Assembly (NCBI GenBank): GCA_008682415.1
Contig: VANK01000005.1
Span: 186,001 to 250,000, forward strand
Length of the DNA stretch: 64,000 nucleotides
Source of the DNA: Acidobacteria bacterium AB60
GTDB lineage: Bacteria; Acidobacteriota; Terriglobia; Terriglobales; Acidobacteriaceae
Direction of reading: 5' to 3'
Below the pieces are notes generated by a model. It was not told the DNA's origin, made no database searches, and saw only the letters and a list, made by a program, of their open reading frames with translations. This document shows positions 46,631-53,965 of this stretch, piece after piece. Position 1 is the first letter of the stretch. Every line of letters begins with the position of its first letter. Made by a program: the position numbers and the translations under genes.

Positions 46631-47757
46631 TCTTCTTCTCCCATCACCCGGAGGGGCAGCAGAATCTCCACCGCCGTCCCCCCTTCCTGCCTTCGCTTCA
46701 CGATAAAGGAGTTTTCGTTGGGGTACAGCCCGGCAAGACGCTCCCTGGTAACCGACAACCCCAGACCGGCGGAGCGCTCCAGCGACCAGGCGTGGGGCAG
46801 GCCGGCGCCATCGTCTTCAACCCGAATCGCCAGGTTATCCCCGAGCCGTTGCGCCGAGACCGTAACCGTTCCTCCGGTGGCACGCCGCGAAATCCCATGC
46901 CGAATCGCATTTTCAACCAGCGGCTGGAGAAACAGCGAGGGCACGGAGGCATACCGCACCTCCGGCGCTACGTCGATGATGACCTCAAGCTGATCGCCGA
47001 ATCGGATCTTCTGGATCTCCAGGTAATGATCAAGGAAGGCCAGCTCCTCGGCCAGAGGCACCTGCTGTCGATCCTTGGTCTCGAGCGACATGCGCAGCAG
47101 ATCGCCAAGGTGCTCGATCATGCTTCGGGTCAGCCGCGGATCGCGCTCCACATGGGACGAGATGGTGTTGAGCGCGTTGAAAAGGAAGTGCGGATCGAGT
47201 TGCATACGCAGCGCATTCAGGCGAGCCTGGCTGTAGCTCTTTTCGAGCTTTTGCAGGTGAAGCTGGCTGCTCATGTAGTGCCCGTAATACCGGTACGCCT
47301 GGAGAGCACCAATGATCATCCAGTAGATGAGACTGCTCCAAAGGAACCAATCCACGAACTCCCAGCCAAACATCCCCTGCGGCGTCAGATGGCTCCACTT
47401 GGTGCGCCCAAGAGCCGCCTGCAGGGCGAAGAATACCCAGACGTAGAAGCTCGTGAAAATTACGTCGCCTGCCACAAACGCGGCAATGCGATGTCCAAAT
47501 TGCTGATTGGTGAACGGCAGCCGCCGGTCGGCCACAACCATGAGCGGGACAATCAAACCCCACGCCCACCACTGCGGAAGCGCCTGGGTCCATTGAGTCT
47601 TCCACATGGGCAGGGCGAAGATGACCCCGATAATGGTCGATCCGACGGCCAGCAGGCACGCGCGACCAACCAGAGTGTTGGTCAGCAATCCGGTTAAGGC
47701 GAGCCGCGGAGCCTCGTCGACGGTTCCGATTCTGCCGGCATCAGCGATGGTCGCCAT
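46627..47757 (-). CDS. LytS/YehU-type sensor histidine kinase
   Basis: The 376-residue product has four hydrophobic helices (about residues 33-51, 63-77, 92-115 and 136-155) and then the His_kinase domain of the LytS/YehU group. The phospho-accepting His is in QLDPHFLFNALNTISSHV (His190). The GHKL ATPase follows with FLQPLVENAIRHGI and DDGAGLP. No periplasmic sensor domain is visible, so the signal is probably read within the membrane. ATG 47757 has GGAGG 8 nt upstream. It is coupled to the LytTR regulator gene by a 4-nt overlap. Confidence 0.9.
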   Translation of the reverse strand: MATIADAGRIGTVDEAPRLALTGLLTNTLVGRACLLAVGSTIIGVIFALPMWKTQWTQALPQWWAWGLIVPLMVVADRRLPFTNQQFGHRIAAFVAGDVIFTSFYVWVFFALQAALGRTKWSHLTPQGMFGWEFVDWFLWSSLIYWMIIGALQAYRYYGHYMSSQLHLQKLEKSYSQARLNALRMQLDPHFLFNALNTISSHVERDPRLTRSMIEHLGDLLRMSLETKDRQQVPLAEELAFLDHYLEIQKIRFGDQLEVIIDVAPEVRYASVPSLFLQPLVENAIRHGISRRATGGTVTVSAQRLGDNLAIRVEDDGAGLPHAWSLERSAGLGLSVTRERLAGLYPNENSFIVKRRQEGGTAVEILLPLRVMGEEE

Positions 47758-47842
47758 TTCCAATTCCTCCCGGTCTTCTGTTCACTGTCGGGATTTCGTA
47801 CGTTTGGGTGAAAATGTATCATTTTTCATTTCCGATCGCCGG

Positions 47843-49225
47843 TCAGTGCAGTGCATACAGATTCCCGTCAACACTGGCGACATACAACACCTTTCCCGCG
47901 ACCACCGGCGAAGACAAAAACGGACCGAGGGTAAGGAGCTTGTTGTACGCCGCGACAACATCATCATAGAAGTCGGTCGTGAAAGGAGCGAAGTAACTCT
48001 TGATCGCAGCACCCTCCTGCTTCGAAGAGTCCGTCGCAAACGACCACGCAAACCTGCCGTTGGGCAGGTTAAGGGCCTCCAAAGTGCCATCGGTTGAGCC
48101 CACATACAGCATCTCGCCCGCGACTGCGGGAGAGGAATATACGGGCCATCCGTTGAAACCGACGGCAAAGTCAATGGACCCAGTCCGAGCGTCGGCAACA
48201 TACAGCAGGGCGGTGTCCGAGGTCGCAAAATAGACTTTGCCGTTGCTCACTGCTGGAGAACTCAGAACCCAGGATCCTTTGGTCCCATATGCCCACCTCT
48301 TCTCCCCTGTTGCCTCATCAAGAGCGTACAGGTGCGAATCGCGACAGCCGAAGTACACCATTCCACCGGCAACTGCTGCCGATGACTGGATGCCCTGTTG
48401 GTTGTGGGTGTCGGGATCTTCCCCCGTCTTGAACTTCCAACGCTCGACCCCCGTCACCGCATCGAGTGCGTAAAAGTAGCTGTCCCAGCTACCGATGAGC
48501 ACCAAACCTGCGTCAATGGCCGGAGACGCGTGCACCACGTCACCGGTTTTGAACTTCCACTTCAGCGCGCCGTCCGCGGCGTTCAGGGCGTAGACGTTCC
48601 CATCTCCGCTTCCGAAGTAGACCATTCCCCGCCAGACCGCCGGTGAGGAAAGCCAGGAGTCCCAAGGGTCCGGCATGATCTCGGCCGCGGGCTGCATGCC
48701 ATGCAGATGCCTACCGCTAAACCGCCTCTCGCCACCCGTTTTGAACGTCCACCTGGTCTTCCCGGTGCTTCCTTCGAGAGCGTAGAAGTTCCCGTCAAAC
48801 GCGGTGAAATACACCAATCCCTCATTCACTGCCGGCGTCGAAGTGATGCGGGTCTTCAAGTCGATCTTCCACTTCTGTGTGCCTGTTTCGCGATCAATCG
48901 CATAGACCTTACCCGTGGTGCTTGCAATGAAGATGGTGCCTTCCGCCAGAGCGGGGGAGGAGATTAGCTGTCCTTCAGCTTGGAATTTCCATTTGATTCC
49001 CGCCAATTGACCGATGCCCTGATCGCCGTAATCACCGGTGTGTTGCGCGTTTCCTCGGAACATCGAAACCTGCTCGCCGAAGATCAGGACTGCTGCCCCG
49101 AGCCAGAACATCGCCAAGGCCGCGAACCGACGACCGTGATCCCGCCAAAAACCACTCTGGCCCACGGCGGTGAGCCGAGACACGCGGCATGCTTGCTCGC
49201 ACGGAGTGGACAGTTGCCCGTTCAT
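47843..49225 (-). CDS. Membrane-anchored PQQ-like beta-propeller protein
   Basis: The 460-residue product has an N-terminal hydrophobic segment (RRFAALAMFWLGAAVLIFG) that acts as a signal or anchor. A seven- or eight-bladed propeller follows, made of repeats like GTIFIASTTGKVYAIDRETG and GMVYFGSGDGNVYALNAADG. The AxDxxTG-W pattern is typical of PQQ-binding-like/BamB repeats. No quinoprotein active-site motif is seen, so a protein-scaffold role (BamB-like) is more likely than dehydrogenase activity. ATG 49225 is preferred because it gives the signal segment. Upstream frame sequence does not look like coding. Confidence 0.8.
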   Translation of the reverse strand: MNGQLSTPCEQACRVSRLTAVGQSGFWRDHGRRFAALAMFWLGAAVLIFGEQVSMFRGNAQHTGDYGDQGIGQLAGIKWKFQAEGQLISSPALAEGTIFIASTTGKVYAIDRETGTQKWKIDLKTRITSTPAVNEGLVYFTAFDGNFYALEGSTGKTRWTFKTGGERRFSGRHLHGMQPAAEIMPDPWDSWLSSPAVWRGMVYFGSGDGNVYALNAADGALKWKFKTGDVVHASPAIDAGLVLIGSWDSYFYALDAVTGVERWKFKTGEDPDTHNQQGIQSSAAVAGGMVYFGCRDSHLYALDEATGEKRWAYGTKGSWVLSSPAVSNGKVYFATSDTALLYVADARTGSIDFAVGFNGWPVYSSPAVAGEMLYVGSTDGTLEALNLPNGRFAWSFATDSSKQEGAAIKSYFAPFTTDFYDDVVAAYNKLLTLGPFLSSPVVAGKVLYVASVDGNLYALH

Positions 49226-49428
49226 GGCAAAGAGCGTAGCCAGTGTGATCTGAGCCGTCGACCCTTCTGTCGCCACCGGGACTTCCACATCATCCAGACG
49301 GCCTTTCCCGCATCGCAGCCGCGATGAGCCTGTGAGCTGGCTTCCGCGCAAGTTCAATACTTGGTAACATAAAAGGGCACATTTCCGGACAATCCGGTAC
49401 CCATTGATGAGCAACGAAAGAGGTTTCT

Positions 49429-49584
49429 GTGGCTAATACCACCAAAATCGAAGACAAGCTGGAACGAAAGAAGATTAAGCGAGCCGCTCGCAAGAAGGCC
49501 GCCCCCAAGGCCAAGCGGACCACCCCCCGCGGCTCAAACAAGAAGAAGGTCAAAAAGCTCGCGCGCGGCCAGTCGAAGCGTTAA
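49429..49584 (+). CDS. Small, highly basic 51-residue protein
   Basis: This short frame starts at GTG 49429, with AGAGG 5 nt upstream, and ends at TAA 49584. It encodes a protein with about 21 Lys/Arg among 51 residues: the N-terminus is TTKIEDKLERKKIKRAARKK and the C-terminus NKKKVKKLARGQSKR. The good ribosome binding site and clean stop support it as a real gene. The composition suggests nucleic-acid or ribosome binding, but no family is recognised. Confidence 0.6.
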   Translation: MANTTKIEDKLERKKIKRAARKKAAPKAKRTTPRGSNKKKVKKLARGQSKR

Positions 49585-49711
49585 AGACAAGCCCGCCAAT
49601 TTGGCCAAAGCCGGCTGCCCAAGTGCCCACTTTCGCAGCCGGCTGCATCTCCCCTTATCATTCCGACATTCTGGTTTTGATCAGGTACCGCCCAGCTCAA
49701 ATCGTCAGAGG

Positions 49712-51280
49712 GTGAAGAGGAGAACTGCACTGCCCAGTCAACTGGTTGCCCGCAAATCCATCGACAAGCTGATCCGCGACTCAGAGGAACCCGAGCACGC
49801 GCTGAAAAAGAGCCTGGGGCCCTGGTCGTTGACCGCCCTCGGCATCGGCGCCGTGATCGGATCCGGGATCTTCACCGTGATCGGAACCGCGATCTCGGGC
49901 AGCAAGATGACTGTGAGCAGCATCCTGGGCACGCCGGTAGCCGACTACCTGATTCATCACACCGCTCTGGGCGGCCGGCCCGGAGCCGGACCAGCGATTT
50001 CTCTCTCGCTTGTCCTGGTGGCCATCGTGTGCGCCCTCACCGGGCTGTGCTACGCGGAACTGGCGTCCATGATCCCCATCGCCGGATCCGCTTACACGTA
50101 TACCTACGCCACCATGGGTGAGCTCGTCGCCTGGATCATCGGGTGGGACCTGATTCTGGAGTATGCGGGGTCCAACATGACCGTCAGCGTGGGATTCGGC
50201 GCGCACGTCGTCGATTTTCTCGACTGGTTCGGGATACAGCCACCGCTCAAATGGATCACCCCCGCCTATTTGTCCGACGGCATGACCGACCTGCAGGGAA
50301 AGGTGCTCTACGACCCCGGTTGGCACTTCGGATTCAACATTCCGGCTTTTCTGATCGTCCTTCTGCTGACCGTGATCCTGGTCCGCGGCATCCGCGAGTC
50401 AGCCAGCGTGAACAACGCCATGGTCGGCATCAAAATCGTCGCGATTCTGATCTTCGTCATGGCCGTGGCCGGGTATTTGCACCCGGCCAATTGGCATCCG
50501 TACATGCCGAACGGCTGGTCCGGAGTGCTGACCGGCGGCTCCATCATCTTCTTCACCTACATCGGATTCGACTCGGTTTCGACGGCAGCCGAGGAGTGCA
50601 AGCGCCCGCAGCGCGACCTGCCGATCGGCATCATCGCCACGCTGGTGGTTTGCACGCTGCTCTACCTTGCTGTGGCCGTGAGTTTGACGGGCATGGTGCC
50701 GTGGAAATCGATGATCGATGATGCCGCACCGGTGGTCAATGCCCTCAAAAAGATGTCCGTTTTGCCGGGAGGGCACCCCTTGCACTGGGTGAGGCTCATC
50801 GTCCTCGTCGGCGCGATGATGGGCATGATCTCCTCGCTTCTGGTCTATCAGCTAGGTCAATCCCGGGTCTGGTTCTCCATGTCCCGCGACGGACTGTTGC
50901 CCAAGGTATTCTCAGCGGTGCATCCCCTCTTTCGCACCCCTGCCTTCTCCACCTGGGTTGCGGGATTCCTGGTCGCCATCCCATCGGGACTGTTCGACAT
51001 TGAGCTCCTGACCGACCTGTCGAACATCGGGACGCTGTTCGCCTTCATGCTGGTGTCGATTGGCGTCATCATCCTGCGCTACCGCGAGCCCGACCGCCGC
51101 CGTGGTTTCCGCGTCCCTGGCGGACCCATCATTCCCGCGCTCAGCGCGATCTTTTGCCTTCTCCTCATGGCGGGGCTGCCGATCATCACCTGGTTCCGGT
51201 TCTTCGGCTGGCTCTGCCTGGGTCTCGTGATCTATTTCTTCTACAGCAGGCATCGATCGGAGTTTGCGCGGAGCCGGTAA
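49712..51280 (+). CDS. APC-family amino-acid permease
   Basis: The product is a 12-14-helix amino-acid/polyamine transporter of the CAT type. Helix 1 shows the substrate-binding GIGAVIGSGIF, preceded by LKKSLGPWSLTAL as in YfnA-like permeases. FTYIGFDSVSTAAEE forms helix 6. Homologues start with a phrase like this one's SQLVARKSIDKLI. GTG 49712 is the nearest canonical start. A perfect AGGAG at 49718-49722 lies inside that reading and points 7 nt ahead to CTG 49730, which would give exactly the usual N-terminus. Upstream it is preceded only by the basic protein gene. Confidence 0.87.
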   Translation: MKRRTALPSQLVARKSIDKLIRDSEEPEHALKKSLGPWSLTALGIGAVIGSGIFTVIGTAISGSKMTVSSILGTPVADYLIHHTALGGRPGAGPAISLSLVLVAIVCALTGLCYAELASMIPIAGSAYTYTYATMGELVAWIIGWDLILEYAGSNMTVSVGFGAHVVDFLDWFGIQPPLKWITPAYLSDGMTDLQGKVLYDPGWHFGFNIPAFLIVLLLTVILVRGIRESASVNNAMVGIKIVAILIFVMAVAGYLHPANWHPYMPNGWSGVLTGGSIIFFTYIGFDSVSTAAEECKRPQRDLPIGIIATLVVCTLLYLAVAVSLTGMVPWKSMIDDAAPVVNALKKMSVLPGGHPLHWVRLIVLVGAMMGMISSLLVYQLGQSRVWFSMSRDGLLPKVFSAVHPLFRTPAFSTWVAGFLVAIPSGLFDIELLTDLSNIGTLFAFMLVSIGVIILRYREPDRRRGFRVPGGPIIPALSAIFCLLLMAGLPIITWFRFFGWLCLGLVIYFFYSRHRSEFARSR

Positions 51281-51365
51281 AGAACGAATTCACTCGTAGG
51301 AGCGTTGCAACGGGCGATTGCGTCTCTGGAAAGGGCATGAAGGCCACCCTGCCTCAAAGTGCCCG

Positions 51366-51371
51366 TATGAT
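51366..51371 (+). promoter_or_regulatory. Candidate -10 element just upstream of the PilT-like gene
   Basis: TATGAT lies 6 nt (GCATCC) before ATG 51378. It fits the pattern of -10-like hexamers close to start codons elsewhere in this window, though the match is looser than TA(C/G)AAT. Confidence 0.35.
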
Positions 51372-51377
51372 GCATCC

Positions 51378-52517
51378 ATGGATGAACGGGAAGACGAGCT
51401 TTCTAAACTAGTCGATCAGCTGAACCGTTCCGCGGCAGGCGTCCGCAGCCCTGGCGACAAAAGATCGATCGACCAGCTGCTGGGGGAGGGAATCCAGCGC
51501 AATGCTTCGGACATCCTCCTCGTCGCCGGATCTCCCGCGACCTTGCGGATCAACGGCGCGCTGACGTCCGAATCCGATCCGCCTCTCACCGCGGAAAGCG
51601 TCCGCGAAATGCTGCAGCCCCTGCTCAATTCTGGCCAGGCGGAAGAGCTCCGTCGGCGTAAATGCGTTGATTTCTGCTTCGTGCGCGGGTCACTCGGCCG
51701 GTTTCGAGCCAATTTGCACTATCAGCGAGGCACGTTGGCCGCCGCCATTCGCCTCCTTCCTCCCCAGGTTCCTACCCTGGAATCCTTGCATCTTCCGCTC
51801 TCTTTGGGCTCGCTTGCCGACCGGCGACAAGGGTTGATGCTCCTGACGGGCGCCACGGGATCGGGCAAGAGCTCCACCATGGCTGCGCTGGTGGACCGTA
51901 TCAACGGCAGCCGCCGCGATCACATCATCACGATCGAAGACCCCATTGAGTACCAGCATGCCAACCGCAGATCTCTGGTCGAGCAGATCGAGCTGGGATA
52001 CGACACCCTGAGCTTTGCCGATGCGGTACGGTCGGTCTTGCGCCAGGATCCTGACGTCATCTTGGTCGGCGAAATGCGCGACGCAGAAACCATGGCTGCG
52101 GCGCTCACAGCCGCTGAAACCGGGCACCTGGTCCTCACCTCCCTGCATACCAACGATGCTGCGCAAACCGTATCGCGCATCCTCGATACCTTCCCCGCCG
52201 GTTTCCAGGCACAGATCCGCCAGCAGCTCTCCCTGGCATTGCTCGCGGTGATCTCCCAGCAGCTGCTTCCCGCTGCAAACGGTGTCGGAAGATATCCGGC
52301 GGTTGAGATTCTGGTCGCGACCAGCGGGATTCGCAACCTGATTCGCCGCGGGGATGACCACCAGCTGCGCGCCAACATCGAGACCGGCCGGATGGAGGGC
52401 ATGCAGACCATGGAGCAGTCACTCGCAGAACTCATTCGCCTGGAACGTGTGTCGCGCGAGGTCGCCTTTGCTCACTGCAATCATCCAGAGGACCTGCGCC
52501 GGCACCTTGGTCTGTAG
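51378..52517 (+). CDS. pilT: PilT-type twitching-motility ATPase
   Basis: The 379-residue product is a hexameric secretion ATPase of the PilT/PilU group, which retracts type IV pili. It has an N-terminal PAS-like domain, Walker A GATGSGKSS (158-166), Asp box EDPIEYQH, Walker B DPDVILVGEMRD (224-235) and the His box GHLVLTSLHTNDA. ATG 51378 is chosen; the frame also opens at 51318. No pilin, PilB or PilC gene is nearby, so it acts with pilus genes encoded elsewhere, or could be a PilU-like accessory. Confidence 0.88.
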   Translation: MDEREDELSKLVDQLNRSAAGVRSPGDKRSIDQLLGEGIQRNASDILLVAGSPATLRINGALTSESDPPLTAESVREMLQPLLNSGQAEELRRRKCVDFCFVRGSLGRFRANLHYQRGTLAAAIRLLPPQVPTLESLHLPLSLGSLADRRQGLMLLTGATGSGKSSTMAALVDRINGSRRDHIITIEDPIEYQHANRRSLVEQIELGYDTLSFADAVRSVLRQDPDVILVGEMRDAETMAAALTAAETGHLVLTSLHTNDAAQTVSRILDTFPAGFQAQIRQQLSLALLAVISQQLLPAANGVGRYPAVEILVATSGIRNLIRRGDDHQLRANIETGRMEGMQTMEQSLAELIRLERVSREVAFAHCNHPEDLRRHLGL

Positions 52518-52544
52518 CTGCGAGGCCCTGCGCGCCTGTCCCGC

Positions 52545-52550
52545 TAGAAT
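52545..52550 (+). promoter_or_regulatory. Candidate -10 element just upstream of the deaminase gene
   Basis: TAGAAT is followed by 6 nt (CGGACT) and the GTG start at 52557. The layout is identical to that at gatB. Confidence 0.45.
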
Positions 52551-52556
52551 CGGACT

Positions 52557-53573
52557 GTGAACGATATCCGCTCTTTTATTCAGGCCCTCCCCAAGGCCGA
52601 ACTTCACCTACATCTCGAAGGCACCATCACTCCCGCCACGCTGGTGGAGCTGAGCCTCCGCCACGATGCGCAGCCGCTGACACTCGAGCAGGCGGAGGCG
52701 CTCTACCGGTTCAACGACTTTTCCGAGTTTCTCGAGGCCTTCAAAGTGGTGACCCGCCTCCTGAGCGGTCCCGATGACTACGAGCTCGCCGCCTGGCGCA
52801 TGTTGCAGCAGCTCGCCCAACAGGGTGTGGTTCACGCTGAGATCTACATCTCCGTTGGAGTCATCTATCTCTGGCGCAATCACGATCCGCACTGCTTCGA
52901 GCCAATCTTCGCCGCGTTGGAGCGTGCACGGCGGCGCGCGGAGAACGAGCTCGGAATCTCCCTGTACTGGATCTTTGACGCGGTCCGCCACTTCACCGTG
53001 GAGGAGGCGGCGAGAGTCTTTCGCAAGGCCGCGGAGCTCCGGCCGCAATACCCTTCCATCATCGGTATTGGGCTGGGCGGCGACGAGAGACGAACCGGGT
53101 CGGAACCGTTCCGCCACCTCTATGACGAAGCAAAATCCGCAGGCCTCAGGCTGACCAACCACGCTGGAGAAACTACCGGGCCTGAGGCAATCTGGGAGGC
53201 CCTGGCGATCGGCTCGGAGCGACTGGGGCACGTCCTCTCGGCAATCCACGATCCGGCGCTCCTCGACGAACTCAGGACCAGGGCGATTCCCCTCGAACTG
53301 AACCCCACCTCCAATGTTCGAACTGGAGTCTGTTCTTCGTTTGCTGAGCACCCTCTCCGCCGCTACTTTGACGCCGAGTTGCTGGTAACGCTCAACTCAG
53401 ACGATCCCGCGTTCTTCGGCTCCGATCTGGCCAATGAGTTTTACCTCGCCCACACGGAACAGGGTTTCAACGAAGACCAATTGCGAACGCTCGCATCCAA
53501 CTCAATCCGAGCAAGCTTTCTTCCGAGCGCCGCGAAGGAAAGGTGGCTTAACCAAATCGAGTCATTGACATAA
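52557..53573 (+). CDS. add: Adenosine deaminase-family enzyme
   Basis: The 338-residue product is a zinc hydrolase of the adenosine/AMP deaminase fold. Metal and catalytic residues are visible: ELHLHLEGT (His17, His19), the second histidine set in TNHAGET, GHVLSAIHD, and the catalytic Asp pair in TLNSDDPAFFG. It starts at GTG 52557. The family also includes adenine deaminases and the aminodeoxyfutalosine deaminases of the futalosine menaquinone route. No menaquinone gene is nearby to decide, so add is a family-level name. Confidence 0.83.
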   Translation: MNDIRSFIQALPKAELHLHLEGTITPATLVELSLRHDAQPLTLEQAEALYRFNDFSEFLEAFKVVTRLLSGPDDYELAAWRMLQQLAQQGVVHAEIYISVGVIYLWRNHDPHCFEPIFAALERARRRAENELGISLYWIFDAVRHFTVEEAARVFRKAAELRPQYPSIIGIGLGGDERRTGSEPFRHLYDEAKSAGLRLTNHAGETTGPEAIWEALAIGSERLGHVLSAIHDPALLDELRTRAIPLELNPTSNVRTGVCSSFAEHPLRRYFDAELLVTLNSDDPAFFGSDLANEFYLAHTEQGFNEDQLRTLASNSIRASFLPSAAKERWLNQIESLT

Positions 53574-53655
53574 CACTTCCGTAATAAGAGCGTCTAACCG
53601 GCAGTCCAGCCACAGGATCACCTGCGGTATCATGTCTCAAAGGGGGCTCTCGCCG

Positions 53656-53874
53656 ATGTTCAACGAAAATGAAACCCTAACGACGGGAGAGCCGGCCGAT
53701 CGTAAGGCGCTGCGCGTCATCGGATGGTTTTCCATGGGGATGGCGGTTGCGACGATCGGTATCTACCTGGGATACGAGCTGCGTTGCCGCTACAAGTTCA
53801 AGCGCCGCACCCCGTACGATTTCTATTCCAGCGCCGAAGCCCAGACTGCCAATGAGTTTGGAGTAGGCATCTAG
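53656..53874 (+). CDS. Small single-pass membrane protein
   Basis: The 72-residue product has a short polar N-terminus, one transmembrane helix (VIGWFSMGMAVATIGIYLGY, about residues 21-40) and a basic cytoplasmic tail (RCRYKFKRRTPYDFY). ATG 53656 has AGGGGG 9 nt upstream; ATG 53632 in the same frame is possible. It is followed by a hairpin terminator. The function is unknown. Confidence 0.55.
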   Translation: MFNENETLTTGEPADRKALRVIGWFSMGMAVATIGIYLGYELRCRYKFKRRTPYDFYSSAEAQTANEFGVGI

Positions 53875-53906
53875 AAAACACTAGAGACAGTAGATGCGGG
53901 ACATCG

Positions 53907-53935
53907 ATGCCGCCGTCGGGCGGCATTTTCATTTT
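53907..53935 (+). terminator. Rho-independent terminator
   Basis: ATGCCGCC (53907-53914) pairs with GGCGGCAT (53919-53926) around the loop GTCG. The stem is followed by TTTC and ATTTT. It is placed after the small membrane protein gene and before the convergent end of the RND gene, so it may stop transcription from both sides, though the T-run favours the plus strand. Confidence 0.75.
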
Positions 53936-53965
53936 CCTTCGATCTGCGCCTCAGGAATGCTTGCT

